Below are positions 23,156-35,024 of a stretch of DNA of 64,000 bases, piece after piece. Under the pieces are notes generated by a model. The model ran no database searches and had not been told where the DNA came from. It saw nothing but the letters and a program-made list of their open reading frames with translations. Position 1 is the first letter of the stretch. Each line of letters starts with the position of its first letter. The position numbers were made by a program, and so were the translations under genes. Origin of the DNA: Dipteronia dyeriana (Eukaryota > Streptophyta > Magnoliopsida > Sapindales > Sapindaceae); the NCBI GenBank assembly GCA_032871835.1, contig CM065297.1:89053052-89117051 (forward strand). Reading direction: 5' to 3'.

Positions 23156-25922
23156 CTAGTTGTAATCTTCTCTTGGGATCGGTCCGACATCAGGGACCAC
23201 ACCTTCTACTACCTTTTGACTAGCGTTAAAAGTCGAGAGGGAGTGCTCGGATGGAACCTCCAAATGCATAGGATGAGGCTCTTTGCCTCGGCTACGACAG
23301 TAAGCTCTCCACTCCTTCATCTGAGTCCGAAGAGATTCCAAGGACCGATCCACATGATTTTTGATCGACAGCTCCCAGTTGACTCGGGCTTTATCAGTTG
23401 CCCGATTCTTAACCTCGAAGAACTCGCCAGCTGAAACTAACCCACGCTGAAACTCCTGAAGGAGAAGGGCATCGTAGGCAGGGGATCTCTTGAAACGATT
23501 TTCCCCTTGCACTTCAAGTTCCAGCCTGGCCTCTTTGGATAAGGACTCGACCGTCAGAGCTTGGCGTTCCAAGTCTTCGATTTTCTGCTCATACGTCGAC
23601 TTAGACTGCTCCGTTTCCTGTTCGGCTTTAAGCACTGATTCTTGGGCAGAGGACAACAAATTTTTAAATGAAGTTGCCTTCTCCTTTGCCAAAAAAGCTT
23701 TCTTCTCGACCTCAACCTGCTTCGCCAAACAGTGGTCAGCGAACACTTGGGTAGAGCCCACCTCATTTTCATAAGCCGCTTCAACCCGAGCACAACTATC
23801 CTCGCCTTCCTTCAGCGAACTCGGCCACCATATACATAGAAGTTTAATTAAAAATCTAGCAAGCAAAAAACGAGCAAAACAATTAAAGTAAAAAATAACT
23901 TACATAAGATGCACTGTTAAAAACGTTATGAAGACGGTATGTCAGGGATCCATCCTGAAAACAACTTCAGCGGTCTTTCCCGATGAAAGCCTGACCGGTT
24001 GACATCTCCCGCAGCATATCCTGGGGAGAAGGATATGAAGGAAACCTCAAAGGTTCAGCCCCTTGATCTTCAACCTCGGGGGGATGGGAACCCTCGAGGG
24101 TTCAGCCCCTTGATCTTCAATCTCGATGGGAGGGGAACCCCTGTTCAACTCCGAAGTCTCCGCATCCGTCAATGCTCCAACATCAACGCTCGAGGGAATC
24201 TTAGCCACAATATCTTCATCGCTGGAGTCGATGAATTTGACCATCCGAGGGACCTTGAGAGGACGAGTAGGAGAGTCAACTGCCTTCAGTTTCTCAGCCT
24301 GGGAACGGTGGAAGCTGATATCAGCTGAGGGATCTTCCTGAGCATTATCCCCTAAAGATTCAAAAAATTCAGGACCTGAAGGTACTTGGCCCGCGGAGGC
24401 ATTACCTCCATCACCGGCGTCTAACCGCTTAGCAGGTTCTTCACCAGGACCTTCACTCTGCCTTTCCCCATCATCAGGCAGTTGAGTATCGATCCGGCCA
24501 CTCGGACCACTAGTCTCCCCGACGACCTGCTGAACAACGTTCTCGGGGACATATTTAGGGATTTGCTCCTCAGCAATATCAATTTCCTCGTTAGACCAGA
24601 CAGGGCAATATCATCATTGCTCTGACGAGAAGCTTCTTTTCGGATCGCCTGAAGAATCAACTTCACTTGGTGAGCTTGGAGGTCGCAGACGATGTCCGTA
24701 TCGTAGAGTTAGAAAAAAAATGGGGACCGTGTTAGAATACGAAAAGTAAAAACAATAAAAAAAAGAGGATTACAAAGATCGCTTATATCGCCTGTGGTAA
24801 GCCGAAATTTGGCTGAAGAAGCCGAGCTCTATCATCTTCGCCACGTTGAAAAGGTAAGACCTGCTCATCTTCTCCAGCTTGCGAACTGCTACCCGACAAG
24901 TCTGGTCAGCTCATCGTCGCTAAATTTAAGCTTCTTCTTGTTCCAAACCTCGAGAGAACAGAAGAAGCAGGGAACTTTCAGCGCCTTCCGAGTTTCCCTA
25001 GCCGAGAGGGTGACTTTAAGACCCAGATTCCCTCTAGTAAAAAACCAATTGTTCTTCCAGAACTTGTTGGATGAAGGGAATCCCCATACAAACCCCCTTT
25101 TTTTAGTGTCATCAGAGGTGTCGATATCCCGATTAACCTTTGTACCCTCGGGGACCCATCAGTCCGGGGATTAGACATAAGGAAATAGGTCCCTGTCTTA
25201 CCAGACTACCTCAGTGTGAAGAAATGCCTGATCTCACTCTAGGAAGGCGGCGACAAGTTCATCCGGCTGTACATGTGCCACATGCACATCAGGATCTTGT
25301 AGCTGTTCGGGGCCAATTGAGCCGGGGTGATCCCTGCTTTAGCCAAGAACCAGGCAATGAACGGCTGAAGGGGAAGTGTGACGCCGCAGCAGAGCATGGA
25401 TCCATAGATTGCCACCATGCCTGGGGGAGGATTCCACGCAGCTCTATCTCCAGCGGGAACTAGAATAACCGAGTCGTCCAAATCGAATCGGGCATAATAC
25501 TTCTCGATCTCATCCGCCCCTACCACATTCGGCTCGGTGTTGAACCCACTCGGGCGATCAGCAGAGAAAGTGAGATGAGATACTCTGAACCCCTCTTCAA
25601 CACCGTTCTCGTTAACAGTCTGCTCCCTAATCCGAACACCGCCTAAGCCATGCTTATGGACTTCACTTCTACTTTGATATTTTCCCATCCTTCGTAGAGG
25701 TACCCTGTGATTAGAAACATCAGATTCAGAACTAGATGAAGAACTGGATACAGAAAATTGGATGTTAGGATGAAGCCCAGAAACATCAATTTCTAAAAAT
25801 GGAGGTTCATCAATGGGGATTTCCCCCAATAATCTTCGAACGCAGGAAACCAGCTGGAAATCCCCACGATCGAGTGCTTCGAAAGCAATAGTAAAAAGTC
25901 GTTGACGAGAGGATGGATTCAT
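23156..25922 (-). pseudogene. Accessory antisense gene of the inner element
   Basis: Starts at the ATG at 25922 (MNPSSRQRLFTIAFEALDRG). The first 228 codons are open: a Ser-rich stretch, then DEIEKYYARFDLDDSVIL and MVAIYGSMLCCGVTLPLQPF. Stops follow at 25239 and about 25203, then a frameshift near 25170. Intron 1 lost its donor (GTAAGT became ATAAGC near 24790). Intron 2's acceptor reads TATAT in place of GCAG near 23830. Exon 3 (23156-23825) is an open coiled coil rich in Glu, Lys and Ala, ending in LEVPSEHSLSTF and a short tail. Function unknown; probably a nuclear protein by analogy with Grande's. Confidence 0.75.
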
Positions 25923-26417
25923 TAGAACTAACCTTGAATGAAAACTGATGCAGAATCTTCAACGGAGAAATGGTGATTTGTTGTAAAAGAATCTGGGCTG
26001 GCAAAAATTTTCTGGTTTTCAAGTTTTTTTGAATGAATCAGCGCAACCCCAGTAAAGAATTTAAAGGGGTAATAGCACGAAACCCTAGGGTCTCGAGGCA
26101 GGAAAAATCTATGATGAGATTTGATGACGTATGCGGCGCACGGGGAGACGCAAATGTCGTTTCTAATAAATGGAATCGAAAAACGAAGCGGCATATGACA
26201 CGTTTCAAGAAGAGAACATACTTTTGCCGTCATAATTCCAAAACGTCGCCATCATTGAAGATCCCGCGTGAGGGGGCAGATCGGATTTACAGGGTCACCA
26301 TTAAGACACGCCATTATGATAAGACATTTACTCTGGCACAGAAATAAAAATTGAATTGATTAAAATACTTTTGCCCGAAACAAAATTCTATTCGGTAAAA
26401 ATATTTTAAAGAGGTAT
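25923..26417. other. Non-coding stretch upstream of the inner accessory gene
   Basis: It should hold the promoter of the accessory gene. On the minus strand, TTTAAATTC lies about 140 bases before the ATG, a weak TATA candidate. The element's short purine tract (AAAGAGG at 26409) borders the 3' LTR. The 104-codon plus-strand frame here has no recognisable features. Confidence 0.4.
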
Positions 26418-27317
26418 TGTCGTATGTAAATTTTATCAGATATACACGTCATTAACAAAGGGGATAAATTTGCTAGGTGGACGTCCGAATAGGCATCCTG
26501 CAAGGCATCACCAAAGAAGAGAAGCCCGAATAAACAAGTATTGAACAAGACCTGCTCGGGGTTAACTGGAGCCATATACTACTTGGGGTCAGTTAAACAT
26601 ACTCGGGGCTAATTGATGACATTGTCTACTCGAGATCAGATGACGTCACTCGGGACCAGCTGATATCGTTTTCTACTCGGGACATACATGAAGAAAACTG
26701 AATAAAAGCCCAGTGCGTAGCTCACATGAATCAAGTCATTAAAATACACGAAGATATCCATATCAAAGAGGAATTCCAAGAAAAACAGAATTATCAAACA
26801 GGAAGGGTTCATAATCAGGCAACAATTTTATTTCTTTAAAAAAACTACAATCTCATAAGGAAATAAGTTCTAATTGGATTACATTACTAGAGTCTCATTC
26901 TATCTCAATACAAGTCTCTAAAACAGGAAAGAAGACAAACTACTTCGAACAAGCAAATCGAACAAGCAAACAATCGTAATTAAATACAAAGATCATTTAT
27001 TACTTGTACAAAGAAGATTAGGGTTCTATAAACATATAAATAAACTCATAATCTCATCACACATTGAGAAGACAGCAATTATAGAAAAGTACGGAGAGAA
27101 GAAAGAAAGATCAAGAAATTGTAATATTTATTTTATTCATAGTGGATTTTGGCTTGGTTGATCATTCAACCACCCGTGGACGTTTCTCCGGTTATCAGAG
27201 TTTTACCACGTAAAAAACTTACGTTCGATTACTTTCTCCTTCTCTTTCTTTTTGAAATCAAAGCTAAAATCCAATCCTTGTTGGCTTTTTTCATACATCC
27301 AGAAATCAATGCCAACA
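26418..27317 (+). repeat. Inner element 3' LTR
   Basis: 900 bases, TGTCGTATG to TGCCAACA, matching 15456-16337. It contains a short internal duplication (CGAACAAGCAAA twice at 26945-26970) that is absent from the 5' copy. Confidence 0.92.
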
Positions 27318-28560
27318 ACTACCTATGCTCTAATGATCAAATTTCCAACTGAGCAATGGGTAGGGGTATGAGTAGTTAATAGGTCCCATGAGATGGTCAG
27401 AAGAGCTAATTTCTCGGTTTACAAAGACAAGGACAATAATGAACAAATGTGCACCATAACACAATCATATTAGATCGAGAAAGAATCATTGTTGTTTGAG
27501 TTCAATCCAAGGGAAGAGCCGAAGATGTCTGAAAGTGAACCAATATAGGAAATAGTCTTAAAGGAAGATGGACCTGATAAGAAGATCAAAATTGGGGTTA
27601 ATTTAGAAGAAAAGGTTAAGCAAGACCTTGTTAATCTACTTAGATAATACAATGATGTATTCATCTGGAGCCATAAAGATATGGTAGGAATAGATGCCCG
27701 AGTTATATCACATCACTTGGCAGTAGACCCAAATGCAAGACTAGTAATACAAAAGAGAAGGTCATTTAATCTTGAAAGAAGTCGGGCGAATAAGCAAGAA
27801 GTGGAGAAGTTACTCGCTGTAGGATCAATCATGGAAATCAGCTACCCTCAGTGGGTAGCAAATGTGGTCCTGGTCCAAAAGAAAAACGACCAGTGGAGAA
27901 TGTGCGTGGACTTCGCGGACCTAAACAAGGCTTGCCCAAAGGACAGTTTTCCACTCTCAAGAATAGACCAATTGGTCGATGCTACATCCGGCCATGAGTT
28001 ACTCAGCTTTATGGACGCTTACTCGAGGTATAATCAAATCCGGATGAATAAGGCTGATGAAGAGAAAACAACATTTACAACCGATCAAGGCTTATACTGT
28101 TACACAGTAATGCCTTTTGGGCTGAAAAATGCTGGAGCGACATATCAGAGATTGGTCAATAGGATCTTTGCTCGCCAAATAGGTAGAAACATGAAAGTTT
28201 ACATAGACGACATGTTAACCAAAAGCATCTCGGCAGATGAACATGCTTCAGACCTGCGAGAAACATTCGATGTCTTGAGGAGATATCAGATGAAGTTGAA
28301 CCAGAACAAATGCCTATTTGGAGTTCCATCAGGAAGGTTCTTGGGTTTCCAAGTTCACCAGAGGGGAATCGAAGTGAATCCTAAGAAGATCAAAGCCCTT
28401 CAAAAAATGACATCGCCAAGAACGCTAAAAGAAGTGCAACGCTTGACAGATGCTTAGCTTCCTTAGGCAGATTTATTTCAAAGGCCACAAATAGATTTGC
28501 TCCCTTTTTTAAAGTAATCAAAAAAGGAAAAGGGCTGGAATGAAACAAAGAATGCGAGCA
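27318..28560 (+). pseudogene. Protease end and reverse transcriptase of the outer element
   Basis: The frame resumes with TTYALMIKF after the inner element. A connector with stops (near 27370, 27470, 27548, 27645) leads into the reverse transcriptase, which is open for 258 codons from 27681 to 28457. It contains WRMCVDFADLNKACPKDSFP, LLSFMDAYSRY, TVMPFGLKNAGATYQR and the catalytic YIDDML. This is the best preserved domain of any element in the window, even though the outer element must be older than the inner. A frameshift at 28450 ends it within the thumb. Confidence 0.88.
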
Positions 28561-29450
28561 GGCATTCTTGAAAATTAAAGAGTACTTAGGGCAGGCTCAT
28601 ATCCTTTCAAAACCTAAAATGGGAGAAAAACTCTATTTGTACTTATCAATTACGGAATTAGCAGCAAGCTCAGTTCTAGTCAGAACAGAAGAGGGGGTAT
28701 AGAGGCCAGTATACTATACCAACAAGGCTCTTCTACCGGCTGAAACCAGGTATTCACAGGCAAAAAAAATGGCCTAGCATTGATTTTGGCAGCAAAGAAG
28801 CTGAGGCCATACTTTCAGGCTCATACAATCCAGGTTCTCACCGATTGCCCACTTAAGAAAATCATACAAAAACCAAAAAATTCGGGGAGATTAACTAAAT
28901 GGGCAATCAAGCTGAGTGAATTCGATATTCAGTACGTCCCCAGGACATCTCTCAAAGGCCAAGCAGTGACAGATTTCATAACAGAATTCATAGAACCAAA
29001 CCTAGAAGCGAAAAGGATGCTGGGCAAGAATTTCTCGTGGAGATTATATGTTGATGGTTCCTCGACCACTCATGGCAGCGGGGCAGGGATTGTATTATGC
29101 ACCCCGGAAGGAGATGATGTTGAATGTGCCATGAGATTCGACTTCAAAGCAACAAATAACCAAGGTGAGTATGAGGCATTACTAGTTGGACTCAGAGTAT
29201 GCATAACCCTCGGAGCAGATGAGGTCGAGATATTCAGTGACTCGCAGGTAATCGTCAACCAAGTCCTGGACGAATACCAAGCTATAGACGAAGGTAAGAT
29301 AGCTTATCGAGGCATAGCAAAACAACTCCTTCAAAAATTCAAGGAATATAAGATTGTCCAAATTCCCAGGGAAGAGAATGAAAAGGCAGACGCTTTGTCC
29401 AAACTAGCATCAACAACAACCACAATCAGGTCAAAAACTATTCTGGTCGC
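28561..29450 (+). pseudogene. Double RNase H region of the outer element
   Basis: The first RNase H is in two frames (to 28780, then on) with LRPYFQAHTIQVLTDCPLK and WAIKLSEFDIQYVPRTSLKG. The second, archaeal-type RNase H is fully open: LYVDGSSTTHGSG (catalytic Asp), NNQGEYEALLVGL (Glu) and FSDSQVIVNQV (Asp). One open frame of 335 codons (28780-29787) joins the RNase H domains to the start of integrase. Confidence 0.87.
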
Positions 29451-29520
29451 ACATCTCCTCAGACCGAGTATAGTCGAGCCAAAAAACTTTGAAATCTCAG
29501 AAATTCGAACACCGTCAGAT

Positions 29521-30731
29521 GGTTGGATGACTCAGCTAAAAAGATACCTAGAAGAAAGTGTGCTCCTGGAAGATCCCCTAAAATCCAAACGCATCAGGTA
29601 CCGGTCAGCAAGGTACACATTGATTGGAGGAGAACTGTACAGAAGGGGGTTTTCTCGAACACTCCAAAGATATGTATCAGAAGAAGATGCATGTCTGATG
29701 CAACACGAAATCCACAGCGGAGTATGCGGAAATCATACCGGGGGTAAAAATTTAGCACATAAGGTACTCACGCAAGGTTATTATTAGCCCTCTTTGTTCT
29801 CGGATGCGCAACGATAGCCAACGACATCCGACAAGCCCCTGAACAACTTAGAAGCCTCACATCCCCATGGCCATTTGCCATGTGGGGCCTGGACTTAATT
29901 GGCCCAATGCCGATAGAGACAGGGGGTGGAGCAAAACATGCGATAGTAGCCGTTGATTATTTCACGAAGTGGGTAGAAGCTGAAGCATTGGTACATATCA
30001 CAGAAGCAAATACCATAAAATTTGCGAAGAAAAATATACTCTACAGATTTGGAGTCCCGAGTACTTTTATTACTGACAACGACACCCAGTTCGATAATCA
30101 AAAATTCAAACAGTTGTGCAACGAGTACCAAATTGCAAATTATTATGCCACACCTGCCTACCCTAAAACCAATGGGCAAGTTGAAGCAATAAACAAAATC
30201 ATCAAGCACACACTCAAAGCAAAGCTGGATGCTAGGAAAGGCAGTTGGGTTGAAAAGCTCCCTAAAGTATTATGGGCGTATCAGACGACAACAAGGACTT
30301 CTACAGGAGAGACTTCATTCTCTTTGGCATTTGGAACTGAAGCTGTTATCCCGGTAGAGACATCATACATGTCACCAAGGGTCAGGCTGTATAATCAAGA
30401 CCATAATATTGATATCCTGTTACAAAACTTAGATGAGCTAGAAGAGAAGAGGGAGAAATCCCGAGTACGAAATACAACATATCAACAAAGAGTGGCTCGA
30501 CACTACAACTCTCATGTTCGGATCAGGAAATTCTAACTAGGAGATCTAGTGCTTAGAAAAGTGTCGCTGAACACAAAAAACAAAGCTACAAGCTCATTGA
30601 CTGACAAATGGGAAGGCCCATACAAGATTAAAGGAATAGCTAGTCATGTAGCATATTAGATTGCCCGACCAGATGGAGGGATTTTACCCCGGCCATGCAA
30701 TGTCCAATATTTGAAGATTTTTTATCCTTGA
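29521..30731 (+). pseudogene. Integrase of the outer element
   Basis: HSGVCGNHTGG and GYY give the two His of the zinc finger. A 31-base deletion near 29810, seen by comparison with the inner copy, then removes both Cys and shifts the frame. The core and C-terminal part are open from 29880 to 30536: MWGLDLIGPMP, VDYFTKWVEAE, FITDNDTQF, YYATPAYPKTNGQVEAINK and VLWAYQTTTRTSTGE. Two later stops and then LKIFYP with TGA at 30729 end pol. Confidence 0.86.
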
Positions 30732-31649
30732 AATTTGTTTCTTTTTTTAGTTAAACAATTTTGTTAGTCATGATATTTTTTTAGTTAAGATTTTATCATT
30801 GTTAATTTTGTAGTTATAAATAAAGGCCCAACACGGGATTTCAAAGATCTAAGCATATGATAATAAGAACATATGAAAGACGAGCATGATAATAAGAACA
30901 TGCAGTAAAAAATAAAATGCTCGGGACCATTAATTTGGCAAAATTTCTGAATGGGCGGAGAAGCTCGAATGAGCACGCCAACCTAGCAAGGTCAGTCGAC
31001 CTTAGCCAAAACGCAAACCCGATGCACTAGATTCTAGAAAATGGATTGGGGCACCATCGGGAAAAAACCCGGTGAGATGCTCAGCTGTGTTAAGCAATTA
31101 AAAAAAACTTAACGATTCGGCAAACCTCTACGCAGGCAGATTAGGAGACATCCTCAGTGATCTATTTGCGTAGGGACTCGAACATATGACCATGGTGAGC
31201 CTTGATGTAACGTTCGGGTAGCAACCGAGTATGAAGCACAAGCATAAATACGCTTACCTGTTTCGAGATGATTCGGTTAATAATATTAGCCATTTTAATA
31301 AGATACTTGGCACAAATAAATTGCATTGGCCAATTTAATAAGATACTTTGGCGTAAAGAAATTGCATTAGCCAGTTTAATAAGATATTTGGCGTTAGAAA
31401 TTGTTCGAGTAACGAAACTAAGTTGAATAAAATACTCGGTGAAGTTATTTGGGCAATAGAGTTAGCCGGTTTAATAAAATACTTGGCAAGCCGAATAAAG
31501 CAGTTGGCTAAAATAAAACTTCATTGATCAAAATTTTTACAAAGTAAATTTTACAAAAATGACTAAGGCTTGGATGAGGATTTAGAACTCTTGCCGATGC
31601 TCGGGTCAGGCACCATCTCATACTCATGAAGTAGACTTTCATTTGAAGG
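30732..31649. other. Non-coding stretch of the outer element between pol and accessory gene
   Basis: It corresponds to 22040-23155 of the inner element: the doubled GATAATAAGAACAT motif at 30860-30900 and a repeat array at 31289-31509. It is the junction of two convergent transcription units. Confidence 0.6.
31289..31509. repeat. Tandem repeat array in the outer element
   Basis: Five units of about 40-48 bases on the core CCAGTTTAATAAGATACTTGGC. They are the same repeat type as in the inner element but fewer and more diverged, with unit order less regular. Confidence 0.82.
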
Positions 31650-34498
31650 CTAAGTGATTGTGTCGACCAAATCATCCATCCACTCGCTATAATCTGCTCC
31701 GGGGACCTGACCAACATCAAGCGTTGAACCATCCACACCAGATTCCTGATTGACATAGAAGGTTGAGAGAAAATACTCTGATGGGACCTCCAAATGCATA
31801 GGATGCGGCTCTTTACCTCGGTTGCGACAGTAAGCTCTCCATTCCTTCATCTGAGTACAAAGAGATTCCAGGTACCGGTTCATATGGTTTTTGATCGACA
31901 GCTCCCAGTTGGATCGAGCCTTGTCAGTTGCCCAATTCTTTAGCTTAAAGAATTCGCCAGCTGAAACTAACCCTCGTTGGAATTCCCTAAGGAGAAGAGC
32001 GTCATAAGCTTGAGACCTTTTGAAGCAATCAACCCCCTGGACCTCAAGTTTTAGTCTAGCCTCCTTTGAAAGGGATTCGACCGTCAAAGCTTGGTGCTCC
32101 ACATCTTCAATTTTTTGCTCGTAAGATGATCTGACCTATTCAGCCTCCTGTTCGGCCTTGAGCATCGACTTCTGGGCGGTAGATAATAAATTTTGGAAGG
32201 ACACAACCTTCTCTTCTGCCACGGAAGCCCTCTCATTGGCCTCTATTTGCTTAGCCAAGCAATGAACGGTGAATTCTTGGGCAGAGCTTACCTCCCTTTG
32301 GTAAGCCACCTCAACCCGAGCACGACTATCCTCACTTTCCTTTAGTTGAGCTTCAAGATGCCTTATCCGATCAGCTTGATGTTGTTGTGTCTGAACTAAC
32401 TCTGTAAACTCAGCCACCACCTGCAAAGAAGATTTGAGTTAAAAATCAAACAGGTTTTAAGATAACAATTGAGATAGAAGACTTACGTAAAACGCGTTGT
32501 TAAAAATATTTTGAAGATGATTTGTTGTAGAAGCATCCTTGAAGCGGCTCCAATGATCATCCGCAATGAAGGTCCGACCAGAGGACATCACCCTTAGCAT
32601 ATCCTGGGGAGTGGGATAAGAGGGGTCTCTCGAGGATTCCGCCCTTGCGTCTTCAACCTCATGAGGTAAAGAATCCTAGTTCAGGTTTGAAGTTTCCGCT
32701 CTTCCTACAGACGCTTCAGCTTGAACGCTCGGGGAAACTCTAACCTTGGTATCATCATCACTCGACTCAATAAATGATACCACCCGAGGAACTTTATGAG
32801 GACGAGCGAGAGAGTCGGCCATCTTCCTTTTCTCAGGTCAGCCGCAGGATCTTCCTGATCAACTTCTTGGAAGGATCCGAAAAAACCAGGATCGAGATTT
32901 ACTTGTTCATCTGAGGTTTTCCTAATTCTATCTCCATCCCCGATAACGAACTGCTCGGTAGGAACCTCATCAATCGGGGAGTTTGGCTCGTCAGACACCT
33001 CACCGCTAAGACGACCCCTTTGCCTGCCTCCATCTTCGGGCAACTTCTGGGCATTGAAAGTTTCAATAAGGCCACTCAGACCGCTTGATTCCACCACGGT
33101 CGGCTGAATGACCTCTTCAGAAATGTACTCAGGAATTTGCTCATCAGCCTCATCAAACTCTTCATTCGATTCATCACGTGGAGCAATACCTTCCTTATTT
33201 TGGCATTTTTTTTGGCTCGCCTGAATGATCGATTTCACTTGGCGAGCTTGAACATCACAGATGATATTCGAGTCATATACTGCACAAGTTAGGAAAAAAC
33301 CAAGTCAGAAATAATAGCGTACGAAGTAAAATAGAAATGAGAGATTCTACTTACATCGCCTGCGATAATCAGAGATCTGATTAAATAAGCCAAGGTTAAT
33401 CATTTTTTTCTCGTCAAAAATATAAGACATGCTAATCTTTGCTAAGGTACGCACAGCCGCCCGAGCGAGCCTAGTCAACTCGGAGTCAGTGAAAATAAGT
33501 TTCTTCTTATTCCAGACGTCAGGAGAACAGAAAAAACGGGGAACCCTTACCACCTCCTGATTCTCCCCAGTCGAGAGATTGACCTCAAGTCCTAAGTTTC
33601 CCCCGGTAAAGAACCAACTATTCTTCCAATGCTTGTTCGAAGAAGGGAATCCCCACACAAAGCCTCTCTTCTTGGCATCAGAGGAAATATCAACTCCCCG
33701 ATTCACTTTCGTCTCATCAGGGACCCAGCAATCTGGCGGGTTGGACATAAGAAAATAAGTCCCAGTCCGACCAAATTGCCTTAATGTGAAGAAATGTCTG
33801 ATCTCGCTGGGTGAGGGTGGCGGCAAGTTCATTAGACTCCACATGTGCCACATACACATCAGTATTCTATAGTTGTTCGGGGCAAGTTAGGCCGGATCAA
33901 TCCCTGCCTCGGTAAGGAACCAAGCGATAAACGGCTAGAGAGGAAGAGTTACACCACAACAGAGCATGGACCTATAAATCGCCACCATGCTTGGAGGTGG
34001 GTTCCATGCAACTTTATCACCAGCAGAAGTCAATATGACCGAGTCATATAGGTCAAACCGAGCAAGATACTTCTCGATTTCATCTTCCCCGACCACATTT
34101 GGCTTGACATCATATCCACTCAGACGATCAGGAGAAAATGGGATACGAGATGAGCTATGTTCCTTCTCAACGTCATTTTCGTCAATTATTTGTCTCTTGA
34201 TTTGGAAATTGCTTAAGTCATGTTTGTGAACTACACGTTTACTCTGATGTTTTCCCATCCTTAATCGCAAATGAACCCTGTGATGATCAGAAATAGAAGA
34301 TTCAGAACTAGAAGAAGATTCAGAACTAGAACTAAAGTAAGCGTCATGTAGCCCATAAACATCAACATCCAAAAAATGAAGCTCGTTGGGAGGAATTTCC
34401 TCCAATAATCTACGAACACAGGAAACCAATTGAAGGTCTCCGCGTTCAAGCGCTTCGAAAGCTATAACAAAAAGACGATGATGGGAAGCTGGATCTAT
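31650..34498 (-). pseudogene. Accessory antisense gene of the outer element (best preserved copy)
   Basis: Exon 1 runs 34498-33355; its start codon has become ATA where the inner copy has ATG. It encodes LFVIAFEALERGD, a Ser-rich stretch, DEIEKYLARFDLYDSVIL and SMLCCGVTLPL, then HFFTLRQFGRTGTYFLMSNP, FVWGFPSSNKHWKNSWFFTGG and a short basic end. Intron 1 is 33354-33280 (75 bases, GTAAGT to GTGCAG) and keeps the frame. Exon 2 (33279-32487) encodes a Glu/Asp-rich, probably disordered part. Intron 2 is 32486-32421 (66 bases, GTAAGT to TGCAG). Exon 3 (32420-31650) is a coiled coil. Lesions: lost ATG, TAG and TAA near 33935 and 33892, TAG at 32136, and a frameshift in exon 2. Confidence 0.8.
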
Positions 34499-35024
34499 CG
34501 AAACTAACCTTTAAAGTAAATGTAAAGAAACCTGGAAAAGCTTCAATGGAGAGTTGAGATGAAATCTCTGTACAAGAAAATCTTGGTTGAATATTTACTT
34601 ATGCAAAAAATGAACCAGAATAGTTCCATTTCGGCTTTTTAAGCTATTCAAAAACGGAAACGTGAAACCCTAGAAGCTCAAAAAACGGGAAAAATCAGGA
34701 TTCAATTACGTAGGCGGCGTATCGAGCGACCCATAAGTCGCTTCACATAAATGCTACTAGGGGAATGAAACGGTTGGAAGACACATGTCAAGGAAAGAAC
34801 TGACCAAGCCGTCAGAATTCCAAAACGTCGCAATCACTGGGATTTCGTGTGAAGAGACAAATCACACATACATGGTAGCCATTAAGACACGTTCTTAATA
34901 CAAAGCACCGTTTAAGAATTAATTATTCCAGTATTAATGAAGACAAAAAGTTAGACGGGAATTCGATTAAAATACTTTTGCCAAAAACCAATTCCTACTC
35001 GGTAAAAATATTTTAAGGCGGTAT
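34499..35024. other. Non-coding stretch upstream of the outer accessory gene
   Basis: Expected to hold the accessory gene's promoter and leader on the minus strand; no strong TATA box is visible. It ends with TTTTAAGGCGGTAT before the 3' LTR, the equivalent of the inner element's purine tract. Confidence 0.4.

Larger units (their letters stand above)
15456..27317 (+). mobile_element. Inner Tat-type gypsy element, nested in the outer element
   Basis: 11862 bases with LTRs of 882 and 900 bases. Order: LTR, primer binding site, gag, protease, reverse transcriptase, two RNase H domains, integrase, higher-order tandem repeats, minus-strand accessory gene, LTR. It is collinear with and clearly homologous to the outer element, but in a distinct LTR family. 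The LTR copies differ by about 5% over the first 330 bases (hand count), less than the outer pair, as nesting demands. Coding parts carry many stops. Confidence 0.94.

Noticed and set aside
26033..26347. 104-codon plus-strand frame in the inner element
   Set aside because: Opposite to the accessory gene's leader, no domain, not kept in the outer element.
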